Shown: in pieces, positions 1 through 11,812 of the stretch | How the letters are laid out: each line of letters opens with the position of its first letter | How positions within the stretch are numbered: position 1 is the first letter of the stretch | From: Siphonodentalium dalli | Lineage: Eukaryota > Mollusca > Scaphopoda > Gadilida > Siphonodentaliidae | Direction: 5' to 3' | Assembly: GCA_032622095.1 (NCBI GenBank) | Contig: CP136068.1 | Coordinates: 3,697,314-3,761,313 of the forward strand | Length of the DNA stretch: 64,000 nucleotides | Program-made: the position numbers and the translations under genes | Notes under the pieces: generated by a model | The model's database searches: none | Told to the model about the DNA's origin: nothing | The model's input: the letters and a program-made list of their open reading frames with translations, nothing else

Positions 1-840
1 ATTTTACCGGTATACTCAAATTACTCAATGGTATGAATGGTCCAAATGATACCTGTATGAAAAGTCCACAACCCTGGTGCGAAACATCTCTATGTGAAAC
101 TTCCACGACAAAATGTCCAGCACACTATTGGTTATTCATTCCTTTTTACATTATTTCAAAATAAGGGTAATACTAACTAAGCAGCATATTACTTTTAGTA
201 TTAAGTTGAATCTTGAACTAAATGTATAGTCACAGAGGTTTTTCGTAAAGAAAACGAGTAAAAAAAAATTGGAATTAAAAATGAGGGTGCCACTTTAATT
301 AACAAATTCATCGCTATTCTATTTTACAAATGCAATTCTTTGTATTTTTATTCTTACTCGTTTTCCTAATGAGAAATCTTTGCACAAGAGGTCTGGAACT
401 CTTATGATCGCAGAAATCAGGGATACAATGTCGGTCTGTCAGCCCTCCCTTGGAAGAAAATTTCCTGATGGCCATATCGGTTCAAAGGTATGCGACTGGT
501 TGCCTAAAAATAATTTCAAACTAAAATTTGGTGGAGAATTCAAGTGAAATATTTCAACCTATTTTATTGTGAACTGTTGAATCCACAACTGATATTGTAT
601 GAAATTTCCAACTGTTGAACATTTTGACCAATGTTTATGGTGAGGCAAACTGATGGTCATCACCGGGCATTCACCGCATCTTGGGCAAAAGTTGAAGCAA
701 TGCCTTGTTTCTCCATGGATGAGTGACTCACTGAAATACGATATATACCGGTACAAACGTGTACAGTGGAGAACACGAATGGTCCCCCGTGTTGGAAATT
801 TCACACCAAATAGGTTGTAAACACACAGGCCTGGGAACTT
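1..840. other. Unassigned AT-rich DNA
   Basis: I see no gene, repeat array or mobile-element end here. Open frames are short and have no recognisable motifs. Confidence 0.5.
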
Positions 841-842
841 TA

Positions 843-1256
843 AAGGTACTCAATCCGATCAGACGCACCTAAATTACTATTTCTTTGGCTTCGGGGATAA
901 AAAATATTTGATTCGAGTCGATGAACCCACCCATCAAAGCTCAGAATTATCAGATATTGATTTTTGAAGTATGTTTTATTTCTCGAGATGTATACTAATA
1001 ATTCGCACAGAAACACGAGGACAAGCGGACACTTGATTTTAGAGTTATCCATCTTCACCGCAATTTTGTCTGAGAACACTCTTGGCTTGTTATTGGGCCA
1101 CAAACAATAGAAATAATAAACTTCAAAAATCGATATCTGATCACTCGGAGCGTTGATGGGTACCAGGGTAGGTTCCTCGAATTGAATCAAATATTTGTTA
1201 CCACTCGAAGCCAAAGAAATAGTAATTTAGGAGCGTCTGATCGGATTGAGTAACTT
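843..1256. mobile_element. TA-flanked MITE, family A, copy 1
   Basis: The 414-bp segment has long imperfect inverted arms. It starts AAGGTACTCAATCCGATC and ends with the reverse complement of the same sequence, with TA on each side (841-842 and 1257-1258). The similarity of the arms continues inward past the ATTTCTTTGGCTTCG and CAAAGCTCAGA blocks, so almost the whole element is a palindrome. It has no transposase. TA duplication is typical of Tc1/mariner-like elements, which is the inferred source of movement. Two more copies lie at 4755 and 61208. Confidence 0.85.
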
Positions 1257-3500
1257 TACAATCTAAATTTATTATATACATGCGCAGTCCTTGAAATTGG
1301 CAATGGCAATAAGCAAAGCTGTGGGAAATGCTTCCGCAACATGTGGCATCTAACATTCCGCATATTTAATTTGCCGTGGGACATTTGCCTAATTTCGATG
1401 GCTGCATGCGTATATCCAAGGATATATTTTTCCTGGGTATAAAATAATAAATATGAATTGAAAACCCTTCTATTAATTAATATTGATTTTATTTTGAATT
1501 TTCTGGTATAATACATAACGGTACAATCTGTGAGATTTTTAAGTTCGCGGAAATATTCGGTGCAGAGCAAGTAGGAGAACTCTATCTGAGTTTTCCTTAA
1601 AGTTTCATTATGGTTTGTTCTAAAAATAGTAACAGAAAATGTCCCATTTGATTATCGCATTATATCGATTTATATATAGAGGATCGCTAATGAGTGACAG
1701 TTGCAATTCTATACACAATTTATTAACCGAGTGAACTGAATTCGAACGAATCTCTAATTGAATTAAGTGGACAAAGTTAATACATTTTGTATAGAATTGC
1801 GACGAATTTGAGATACTTTTTATCACATAATCACATTTTAGCAAGGTAATAAAAATCTCGAAATGACTGGGGTTAAAACAAATTAATGCTGATTTATTTA
1901 TCACAACCAGAGAGGAAGAAAAGAAACCTTCAATAAAAAATATAGTTCCAATTTAAATGTGTCTTTTCTTGTTGAGAGAATTGTTCAACCACCATGTTTA
2001 TCTCACAGTGACAATCAACACTAAATAACCATCACAATTTGAATATCATATTTATGTTCTAATTAGCATAGTCATAGCCTATTAAACATTGATCGATATC
2101 ATTGCGGCATGATTGCACTAAGCTCTTATATCACTGTGCGTGCCGATAATACACGTACATGTATGTCTTACTAAAAAAATATGAGGCCAGGTTAATGATA
2201 TTTATATATTCATCTTAAACCCCGAAATTATAATCATTAATGTTTAATACATTGAGTTTGCCATACCCGATGCATGTAAATGAACACGAATGGGGAAACA
2301 CCTACTGGGTATACTTTCTTGTGTAGATATGGATAGCTGTATAGTTTGCCTATACGGTGGTGATTCACCGCTGGTCATGAGAATATAGTACATTGGATGT
2401 AGATGCCTCGAACTGACTACAAGTTCTGTAGTATAGAGGTTTAACAGTGTAAAATAATGAATGCCCCATCAGCTCCGAATACCCATGAAGAAATATAGGG
2501 GGTCGAAGTTTATACTAACTAAAGGCGCTCAATGAATTGAAGGTCATAAGCCATCCACATCCATGGCATGGAATTGGGAACCAGTAAATGGGCTTGACGG
2601 GCTACCTGATTCATGAATGTATGTGATTTCTCTAAGAGTCACTGCATGTATAGGACGTTGATTGATGGAAATCTTGATACAAAATCCATTAAATTACCTG
2701 ATTTGAGTAAGTTTATTCGCTGTACGCCCAAGCGGGGTGTATTACACACATCTGCTGACACATCTTTAATTTAATTTTTTATGGAATTATTTGAATTTGT
2801 ATATGAATAGTCTAGAACCTGGTGTGGAATGGTGCCATGTGGGTTTCGAGCATATTTTCACCCCTGCATAATACAAACCATAATAACTAAATAAGTAAAC
2901 AACACCATGTCACAGAAATTCAGAATGGTGTTATTTAAATTTTACGTATTAATGGTTTGTTCAGTATCACTGTCTCTCTAGCTCGAAGACGAGTATGACC
3001 CGCCACACAATAGCATTTCAACCAGGTTCTGCTCATATAATAAATTAAAATTGACAAATTAATGACAAGTTGTTCAAAACTTGTCTGAGTGAAGTCAGTG
3101 AACAGGTCAGGTCACGTGAAACTGAAAGCGAATAGGGTTTGCAATAAGTTGAATAACACCAACAGTTTACAATCAAATATAGTCTACTAGTTTAGCTAAC
3201 TGAAGCCATGTTTTAAACTTAATATCATCTGAGACCTTGTTTAGTAGGACTTTATGCCTATTCAAATTAAAAATTACATTGATGATATAGACTCAACACA
3301 CGCAGCACTTGTCATAATGTCAAAAAGTTGCAATTTATTAATCACCTTCGGAAATCCGCTTCAAAAATGTCATTTTGACGAAATATATTTGTAAAATAAA
3401 ACCTATGTAATCCGTTTCAATGTTCTCAAACTTGTTCTCGTTTCGATGAGCAGGATTAAATCCAATTTTGCCGAGAAATCTGAACAAAATATCAATTTAC
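1257..3500. other. Unassigned AT-rich DNA
   Basis: About 2.2 kb without a recognised gene, array or element end. Open frames (for example the minus-strand frame 1620-1904) have no domain I know and biased composition. Confidence 0.45.
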
Positions 3501-3651
3501 TTTCGCAATAACTTCACTTGACAGATGATGTTTTGCCCTGATCAGCAATGTCGGACGAAAGCACACTTGGAGTCACGTGACTGCCATTCTAGTCTTTATA
3601 TATCCGATTTCTATGGTTCTTGTGGTAATTTATCAGTGGTCCAGTTCATGT

Positions 3652-3922
3652 TAGTTTGGTTACGTATGGACAACGGTTACTCTTATGGGAGGCCAAATTC
3701 ACATTTAATATGATTACGTCAGTATGTATGGACAACGGTTACTCTTATTGGAGGCCAAATTCACATTTAATATGATTACGTCAGTACGTATGGACAACGG
3801 TTACTCTTATGGGGAGCCAAATTCACATTTAATATGATTACGTCAGTACGTATGGACAACGGTTACTCTTATGGGAGGCCAAATTCACATTTAATATGAT
3901 TACGTCAGTACGTATGGACAAC
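3652..3922. repeat. 62-bp tandem repeat, about 4.3 copies
   Basis: The unit begins ATGGACAACGGTTACTCTTA and contains GATTACGTCAGTACGT. It recurs at 3666, 3728, 3790, 3852 and, partly, 3914, exactly 62 bp apart with very few differences, which implies recent expansion. A stray remnant (ATCACGTCAGTACGTATGGAC) sits near 4530, on the other side of the foldback element, so the element may have split an older array. Confidence 0.92.
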
Positions 3923-3967
3923 CCAAAACACGTACCTCCATCTATAAAATGATAAATGTATGTTTCA

Positions 3968-4508
3968 TTGGAGTGCCTAGTCATGCCATCAATCTCTACT
4001 ATTGCTAACGCTCGTAGAGATCATATTCCACCATTACAAAACCTTGCAACTTTTTGAAGTTTTAATAGGGAACCTTATAAATTCGAAAAAATAATACGGG
4101 GGATATATTTCTTAGTGATTATCTGTTCCTTAATAGTGTACGTCACTGTATGTAAAGGTCCCAACTCGAAAATACATGCCTTTCTGTGACTTCTGAGATC
4201 CGATATCGCAATAAATATTCAATAAATTACCCAGGAAAAAATTCATAATTGTCAGAAACGCAAAGCAAAATCACTCACAAAGTCACTTAATTCGTGAAAT
4301 TTCGAGTTGGGACCTTCGTCTACATTGAAATTCATTATTAAGAAACAGATAATAACAAAGAAATATATTCCCTGTGTTATTTTCTCTATTTTATAAGGTT
4401 CCCTGTCAAAACTTCAAAAAGTTCCCAGGTTTTGTTCTGATGGAATATGATCTCTGCGGGCGTTAGCCATAGTAGAGATTCATGGCACGATATAGGGAGT
4501 GCCTGTAT
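3968..4508. mobile_element. Foldback element of about 540 bp
   Basis: The left arm (about 3968-4185) and right arm (about 4280-4508) are imperfect reverse complements. Shared blocks include CATGAATCTCTACTAT, GAGATCATATTCCA, AACTTTTTGAAGTTTT and GGTCCCAACTCGAAA. No coding capacity is seen. Half of a related copy lies at 6895-7055. The arms have diverged to a similar degree along their length, which suggests one old insertion. Confidence 0.75.
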
Positions 4509-4565
4509 TTCCGACGAACTTGGGATATATGATCACGTCAGTACGTATGGACGGCGACATGTCTC

Positions 4566-4665
4566 TATTCCAAAGGTTCGTTATTCCCAATGTTCACTAT
4601 TCCCAAGGCTCATTATACCGAGGGTTCGCTATTCCGATGGTTCTCTATTCCTCGCTATTCAGAAG
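4566..4665. repeat. About 17-bp repeat, GGTTCGCTATTCCGA type
   Basis: Degenerate units of TATTCCNANGGTTCGC follow one another five to six times. The reverse complement of the same unit makes the array at 5036-5146, on the other side of the family A MITE. Confidence 0.75.
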
Positions 4666-4754
4666 TTTTTTGTTATTTTTAAGGTTAATTCTATATTCTA
4701 AAGTATTGAGAGGGCTCTTTATCATAAGACTCTTTTTATGAAGGAAATAACTTA

Positions 4755-5025
4755 AAGGTACTCAATCCGATCAGACGCTCCTAAATTACTATTTCTGTGG
4801 CTTCTGTGGTAACAAAATATTTTATCCGAGTCGAGGAACCCACCCATCAAAGCTCAGAGTGATTAGATATCGATGTTTCAAGTTTGCTATTTCTATTGTT
4901 TCTGGGCATGATCTTGCCAGAAGCACGAGGTCAAACGGACGGTCTTGCAGATAAAGATGGATATAACTATACAATCAAGTGGTAATAATAACCACTTGAT
5001 TTTAGAGTTGTCCATCTTTTCTGGT
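4755..5025. mobile_element. TA-flanked MITE, family A, copy 2 (truncated)
   Basis: It starts AAGGTACTCAATCCGATC after TA (4753-4754) and follows copy 1 through the CCCATCAAAGCTCAGAG block, then through CTTGATTTTAGAGTTGTCC. The right terminal repeat is missing. The break merges into the 17-bp repeat at about 5030. Confidence 0.75.
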
Positions 5026-5035
5026 TAAATACGCC

Positions 5036-5146
5036 CAGAATAGAAAACCTTCAGAATAGCGAACCTTCTGAATAACGAACCTTTGGAATAGCTAACCTTC
5101 GGAATAACGAATCTTCGGAATATGGAACCTTCGGAATAATGAACCC
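5036..5146. repeat. About 17-bp repeat, TTCGGAATAACGAACC type
   Basis: Six to seven degenerate units of the reverse complement of the 4566-4665 array. With that array it encloses the MITE copy 2 in a head-to-head arrangement. Confidence 0.8.
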
Positions 5147-5289
5147 GATCCTGTGTGACGAGCTCACGAAACATCCATCAATAAATGTATACACGTTTCA
5201 TGGGACTGTTTATATATACATGTACATATAAGACTGGAGTAAAGTTGAGATCAACATGTCTTTGTTAATTTTGGTGCCCGGCTTTCAAT

Positions 5290-5460
5290 GAAATTTGGTG
5301 TGGTATCGCAGGGTGCCCTGGCAGAGTGTAAAATGGCGTTAGTTTTTCTAAATTTTGTTTTAAACGAATTTAAATGAATACAAAATATGAACGTATGTGA
5401 ATATTAGGTACAAATAAACCTATTTGCACGAGCATATGTTGCAGCACCAGATATATGGGA
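5290..5460. repeat. Dispersed element, one-monomer copy
   Basis: The end of this stretch (ATATGTTGCAGCACCAGA near 5436-5453) and the preceding monomer (ATGAACGTATGTGAATATT) match the 29-bp array and its right flank at 13303-13580. This locus holds a single monomer, where the other holds eight or more. Confidence 0.65.
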
Positions 5461-6265
5461 TTGTGGGCCACAGTTAGACATGGGTCAGAGTGAGACATAG
5501 CCTCCAACATTTCTCTAATTTCCAGACCAATATCCATGGAGCCAGTCCTGAGATATTAGCCATATAACACATGTTACTATATTTGTTCAAAATGCTATCA
5601 TCAGGTGAAGGTTGAATCTGGCCCAGCGACCAATTTTCAAGGCAAAATTAATTAATTTAATTTTTGCAATTTTAAGGGAAAAACATCTTTATTGGATAAA
5701 TTTACATATAATACTGAATACATTTTTGTGGAAAACAGGGATTTATTGCATATTTCACATAGCCACATCTGATTTATTTATAGATATTTATGTCTGCTTG
5801 ACTTTCAGCGAGTTACATGGGTGGGGCACAATGACGCAATGAGACACAATTTCTGGCCTGTGGTATGATCTAACTTCAGTAGATGATAGGCACTTCGAAA
5901 AGGAATGACATAATTTACCAAATGACAATTATTTTCGGGCTGGAGTGGATAAATAATTTAGATCAAACAAACTGATGTCTTTGTGCAATAGTGCAATAGT
6001 GGTATGTTCGGGTCGTATGTTCGGTTACTACTCATTAATCAGACGCGCATATATGCTAAGATTTGACCAATTGGCAAAAATAACCCATATACATGTACAT
6101 GTATGTTTGTAGGAGGGTATGAAAGCCATAATATAGAACTTTGATAGCCTGTAGTATGCAAGTGATAAGCTGAATTTTTGTTCTGGAAATGGAATATGGT
6201 GGCATCTGTTTCAGACTGTCTAAAGTCTTTTTCTAATTAGCCCTTTAATATATCAATGGATTGGT
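5461..6265. other. Unassigned DNA
   Basis: I see no supported gene or repeat. The open frame at 5612-5842 has no recognisable motif. Confidence 0.4.
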
Positions 6266-6322
6266 AATTATAATGAAAATCAATTTATGACTTGAGTCAT
6301 AAATTAATTTTCATTATAATTT
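6266..6322. repeat. 57-nt AT-rich hairpin
   Basis: AATTATAATGAAAAT followed by CAATTTATGAC folds onto GTCATAAATT and AATTTTCATTATAATT with a four-base loop (TTGA). The stem is about 26 bp. It could be a miniature element end or a pre-miRNA-like hairpin. The low complexity argues for caution. Confidence 0.7.
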
Positions 6323-6477
6323 TACATGTCAAACTTGAAAAACCAAATTCATTCATGTGTTGCATATATTTTGTTGACTATGGATATGGTACAATAAATG
6401 GGTGGATTTAGTGTACAGTACCCTTAAAGGTTGCATAAGTATGTTGTATGGCACATTTATCAATAAATTGTGCAAAA

Positions 6478-6890
6478 AAGGAACTTTTTGGTCAAAACCA
6501 AAATTGGTTTCATATATAAAACCAGTTTGGGGTTTGATCAAAACCAGTTGGCGCTTGGTATTTGGTTTTTATCAAAACCTAATTTGGTTACATATATGGG
6601 ACAAAAGCTCAATACCAATTTTGGTTTTGATCAAAACCAGTTGGTGCTTGGTATTTGGTTTTGATCAAAACCTAATGGTTACATATATGGGACAAAAGTG
6701 CAAAACCAATTTTGGTTTTTATCGAAACCAAATATTCATGCAATTTGGTTTTGATCAAAACCAATTTTGGTTTTTATCAAAACCAGTTGGCGTTTGGTAT
6801 TTGGTTTTGATCAAAACCTAATTTGGTTACATATATGGGACAAAGTTCAAAACCAAATTTGGTATTTTAAAAAACCAAAACGTTTAAGAG
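6478..6890. repeat. Tandem repeat with GGTTTTGATCAAAACC palindromes
   Basis: Units combine the palindrome TTTGGTTTTGATCAAAACC with TACATATATGGGACAAAAG and CAGTTGGCGCTTGGTA. About four degenerate units of 80-100 bp are visible. Frames read through it in two phases, so those reading frames are products of the repeat and not coding evidence. Confidence 0.8.
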
Positions 6891-6894
6891 TGTA

Positions 6895-7055
6895 GGCATT
6901 ATTAAGGAACAGGTATTTCATAATTTATTACCTGTACTGTTTTTTCATTGTTACAAACTTCCCTATCGCAACAGCGATAACTTTGTACTGATGGAATATA
7001 CCATTCTAGACGGGAATAGATACATAGAGATTCATGGCATAGTCTAAGAAAATGC
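6895..7055. mobile_element. Half copy of the foldback element at 3968
   Basis: TGATGGAATATACC and AGAGATTCATGGCATAG follow the order of the right arm of the 3968-4508 element (TGATGGAATATGATC, AGAGATTCATGGCACGA). No opposite arm is found next to it. Confidence 0.5.
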
Positions 7056-8650
7056 TACCAGATTAAACATGGTCATTTATATGACCATTTACGATTGCCT
7101 CATGAGTCATGTAGAACTACATGTAGAAGGTCATGACAGCTTGGCATGGAATTATTGTTTAACATACAGATTATTCCAATCCCAATGTGTCAAGTCGACA
7201 ATAGCAAGTACACAGGGCTATATTTAATAATGTGTCCACAAATAGCCACCATGTACACATGTATGCTAGCCATGCTGACCGAGCTCCCACTTAATGCTTA
7301 AAGTTTAAACCGAGAACACAGTGTTAAAATCATAAAATATTTAATATTTAAGAATGCTAAAACAAATCAATGTTAATGGCGTTATTAACGGTGCATTATG
7401 ATTATTATATTTATATTTAACTTGATATGTCCATCACAGGAAACAGAATTCATAGATGGAAAGTTGGAAACATATCCTCTCACCAGTCACTACAGACTGC
7501 AATGTGCCGAGACCAAATGGGAGATGTTCGTCTTTTCCAAGTTAATTGACTCACGTTGTCAGTCACCAATTCACTGGGCTTCACATGTTTGTCACATATG
7601 TGTGTCGATTGCTCTGTAGATGGCTAGAATTGTATCTTGACCCGAGTCTGTATCTGTATGTTTCAGCACTGAAGCCTCTCGACTGTGTTCACACTCACAT
7701 TGAGTGGGTGAGGCTGAGCCTGAACAGGCTGAAGTCGTTGAAAACTAAATTTACTAATCTGTAATCACGAATACAATCCTAATAGTAATAGACTAATAGT
7801 ACCAGTAGTAAATGAGTAAATCAATCAGCTCTAAGATGTACATTTTCTGATTTCCTTCACCTGACAATGTCAGCTATTAACAATTACATTTAGAGAAGCA
7901 GACGAACAATTTGCCGGTTGCAACTCTAACTGAGTCCAGGTGAAAAGAGACTTAAAATTTCACAGAACAAGTCAAATCATAGTGGCGACCACATACCAGT
8001 CCAACATCCAGTCCACTCCAGTGACCTTCATTTTCATATTTTTTTCAGTCACAGTTTCGTCATTCACTGATTCAGTTTCTTTTCGACTGATTGAGTTTCA
8101 CTTTCACTGCTAAACTTCAAATAGCTGGATGATCCACACACAATCGGTTGGCTTATAGCAAAATAAAATTCATCACGAGAACCACAACGTAGAACTTTAG
8201 AGTTGTTGTTGTTGTTTGAAGAGTTTGATATTCGCCAATAACTTATGTGGGCGCAGCCATTTTGTAACGAAAATTACGTCACCATTTGTAACGTTGCTAT
8301 GGTCCAGGGGACGTAATTTCAAACTGAAACGGTTCGAACGGAATCTGACGAAGTTTGCCGAATGCTATGCACCTATGTCAACTAAATCCACATTAATCAT
8401 TTAATTTTGAATAAGGGTGCTTGTGTTTTTCAAATTTAATAGTGTTGCTATTTGGGAGGCTGATCGAAGAAAATAAATTAATTTTGTTAATTTGTCAAGC
8501 GGTTATTCCAACACAGCGGCCACCACAAAGGCCCCATAAGTCCGAATCGCCCGGATGTAAAACAAAATTTGATGTTGATAAGAGTATAGAAATCAGTGAC
8601 GTCACAACTATACTTGCATCGCTTACGAACCGTAAAACAACCTTTGGGTT
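7056..8650. other. Unassigned DNA
   Basis: Two overlapping plus-strand frames (7398-7764) and two near 8216-8654 have no known motif. I see no array and no element ends. Confidence 0.4.
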
Positions 8651-8654
8651 GTGA

Positions 8655-8840
8655 TTAATAATTGTACTTCAGCGAAATTTAATTGTGCTTCAGTGCAATT
8701 CAATTGTGCTTCAGTGCAATTCAAACTTAATTGCGCTTCAGCGCAATTAATTTTCCATTAATGGCTAAACCCCCAGTAAATTGTTAAGTAAATCCAATAC
8801 AAAATTAATTGCGCTTCAGCGCAATTATTTTCTCCATATA
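8655..8840. repeat. Short palindromes, AATTGCGCTTCAGCGCAATT
   Basis: The 20-bp palindrome, or a GTGCTTCAGTGC variant, occurs four to five times. Two copies are followed by a similar tail (TTTTCCAT then TATGGCTAA, near 8750 and 8833). It recalls, but differs from, the GCGCTTAAGCGC palindromes at 54.4 and 63.8 kb. It lies just downstream of the pseudogene's 3' end. Confidence 0.8.
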
Positions 8841-8853
8841 TGGCTAATCCAAG

Positions 8854-11133
8854 TCAATTAATAACTCGCAATGTTTTATACTCAGCCAAACATTGTTCAA
8901 GTTTGATCAATTTGTCTGGAACTTGAAGAGCATCACCCGGAAAACATATGTTTCTTTCTTCAACATCATCAAACAATGTTCTAAGTGTTTAGTTTAGGTA
9001 ATTGCTCATTTATATTTGGAAATTGTTCACATGCTTCATTTTCTGGAGAACATATGTAATCTTCGTCCTTGACGTGTTGTGTCGACGTATGCGGCTGGTC
9101 AGCTTCTGGTTGTTCTGTGTCAGTAGTGTAGCATGAGACGATGGTACCACTTCGCTTACTAACTTGTTGACCAGGGCCGCTTCTACTAGGAAATGAGATC
9201 GCTTATAATATGTCCTTGAGATTGCTTTACCAGAGATCAGAGCATTTGATCATGGAACCAATTCTTCCCAAAAAGCTCACCATGACGTGGAAGCCTCCGG
9301 GTGTACATACTGCATTCATAGACCTCGACGTGATTAGTCCAACCGCCTTGAGACACAAGTGCTGATCAAATGTCAAGTAAGGGGTCGAGATATTTAAATT
9401 GTTTGCCTGACTCTGGATGAAAACCAATGTCGAATAGATAGTCTTCATTCGATGTATTCAAATCAATTATCGGCAAAAACAAAACTTCCGATTTCTTGGT
9501 AGGACCACTGCCAGAATCAGTGAATATATGCTGAATATAACCTGTTCAATTAAGCCCTATGTTTGATCGCGTTTCTGAATAGCCACCCAGGGTGCCAGAG
9601 CAAATCTGAATTCATATCGGGAGCAATGTATGGAGTACTGTAACTAAGAAGAGGTTTGTATGCAACTGTCGATAGACCCTTCTCTGGACAGCTGGCATAT
9701 ACTGATAAATAGGTACCCCTTTGTCTTTGACAATTTCGGCAACATTTGTACTTTTTTGTCTAATGATTACTTGTGGCTCCCGACGGAGTGGTGAATCGTC
9801 TGTTGGGGTGCACACAGCAATTATTCCCATCCCATGAAATGTCCCATGACATTGTGTTCCACGTTATATGCGGCCCATTGCGTGAAGGAACCAAGGAAAT
9901 ATTCACTTGGAAGATTTTCACGATCTTGGGCCTCAATTACTGACTGTTTACACCTCTCAACTTCGTCATATGTGGTCGAGAAACCTAACCGAAATAGTTC
10001 TGTTACAAGCCATTTGGATCCAAACATATGACCCAGTTCAACGCCAAGGCCAAATAGAGTGGGTGCCAGCACTGATTTTGGTTTTCGTATTGAATTATAT
10101 AATATCCAATACTGATCTGCTTCAATTCCGAAGAGATCAGGACTTCCAACAGACATACCATATGTGATGGTATCCAGCTCTTTCCTCGTTCAATGTTGGT
10201 TATGTCCTCGCTTGTAGTGTGTGAATTAATAGTATACCGGTACGTCATCTCCCTCAATTGTGCTCGAATAATCTTAGCTGTTGCAATAATTATTCTCTCG
10301 TTTTCTTCTTCAATGTGAGTTTTCTTTTCGGCGTACCACTTCTCGTTGATAATAAAGCTAGCCATGTTTCTGAAGCAAATCACGTTGCTCCGACCCTGGA
10401 CTTCAGCAAAAAAATATGTATGACCCATAGTTATCCTGTAGTTTTCCGTTCAACCATTTTTGCGACCCATCAGCGAATTATACAATCTTATCGTGGTGTT
10501 CAGATGGCGTATAAAGCTCCGCACCCGCTTCCGACTCGAACCATGCACATACCATTTGAAACAGTTTTTGCCTTGAATCGTCTGTTTCTCTGCCGATCTG
10601 TTTCCCTTCAGAACGATTCGGGCGTATCTCCTTGTTCAACTTAGCATATGTTATGGTAGACAGCTTCAGCTGCAACCAGATCGATACAACCATGAAGCCT
10701 TTTCTGGACATTAAAACATATCGAATCCCCCCTTTATGTACAACAATATAGTAGACTCTCACGTATTGGGGGTTGTGGAAAATCGATGCACATGTGTTCT
10801 GTCAGGATGCCTGGGATCAAACGGGGAAGTCCTCTTTGTAATTGAAATATGGCAGACTTGACCGGAGTATCTTTGTAGACGACAGATCAACATGATCTAA
10901 GTTATCACACAAACCTCTATTGCTGCCTGTAAATTTCCGAAATTCGGTGTACGACGATTTAGATATCGAGCCAGCCCCAGCCTATCCGGTTTCTCGGTGA
11001 AATAAATGAGAGTCATTATGGCTTTCCTAGAAACATTAACTGCCAGGTCATCATCAAAACCAAGCTTACAGTCGATACAGTGTTCTTCAGAAATATCGCT
11101 ACTATCCAATGATGCTTTCTCGTCTGCCATATC
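8854..11133 (-). pseudogene. Decayed gene of an unnamed multicopy invertebrate family
   Basis: Read on the minus strand, fragments in changing frames line up in one order. First comes an N-terminal piece from ATG at 11133 with CIDCKLGFDDD. Then LFQMVCAWFESEAGAELYT (about 10.55 kb), VQGRSNVICFRNMASFI (about 10.4 kb), HMFGSKWLVTELFRLGFS (about 10.0 kb), GTFHGMGIIAVCTP (about 9.8 kb), YLTFDQHLCLKA with GGFHVMVSFLGRIGSM (9.2-9.4 kb) and KAISRTYYKRSHFLVEAAL (about 9.15-9.2 kb). At least five frameshifts and several stops break it. A clear one is near 9830, where AYNVEHNV leaves frame just before GTFHGMG. From memory, this series of motifs is shared by long uncharacterised proteins present in many copies in corals, oysters and other marine invertebrates. 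Their function is unknown and may be transposon-derived. The final frame ends at a stop at 8854. Introns cannot be excluded, but the in-frame stops make a working gene unlikely. Confidence 0.6.
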
Positions 11134-11702
11134 TACTAAATAAAACGATGCGATAAATTCAATAATGAAGAAGATATAGAATATCAATAATATACATTGC
11201 CAGTATAACGGCCTCATTGAGATACATTATCAACGAGACGTATTTATCATACAGGTCTCAAGCGTGCGTTGTGACCGTTACGTTACAGCAAGAGAACTGA
11301 GTTCGTAAAACAACTTCTATTACACTACAGTGAAATATTTTCCATGAAAATTGACTCGCAGAAGCTGTATATTTGACACACGTGCTCACAGAGTCTGAAA
11401 ATAAAGCGCGTTTCCTATCGATATCAGAACGCTAAGACAATAAAGAGCGTCTATACAACACTCAAGACAATAAAGAGCGTCAACTTGCGCTAACTTGATT
11501 GATGAATACGAAGACAACAATCTGATCCATGCAAAGTAAGCAGAGCATAGTATATGGTATAAGTAATATAGAATATATATTAATATTCCATAATATATGT
11601 GTCAAAATATGTAAGGCCTATCAATATTTTTTTTATAAACGCTCTTTATTGTCGACGCTATACTTTTACCGCAGCCAACATATCACAAGATCATGTGTAT
11701 TA
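11134..11702. other. Unassigned DNA with a small inverted motif
   Basis: GACAATAAAGAGCGTC occurs twice in tandem (about 11435-11482), and its reverse complement CGCTCTTTATTGTCGACG lies at about 11640-11657. This may be the remains of a small inverted-repeat element. Nothing else is recognised. Confidence 0.45.
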
Positions 11703-11812
11703 CGTATTCCGAATCATTTCCGATTATTAGCTGTTTTACTGTAGTACATCTAGGTTTTACTGTAGTACATCTAGGTTTTACTGTAGTACATCTAGATTTT
11801 ACTGTAGTATGT
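11703..11812. repeat. 21-bp satellite outpost with leader
   Basis: A leader of about 33 bp (ACGTATTCCGAATCATTTCC onwards) runs into four units of TTTTACTGTAGTACATCTAGG. The same leader joined to the same units recurs inside the main array at about 16453. Confidence 0.93.

Noticed and set aside
9834-10644. Plus-strand frames across the pseudogene
   Set aside because: They are antisense shadows. The conserved motifs are all on the minus strand.
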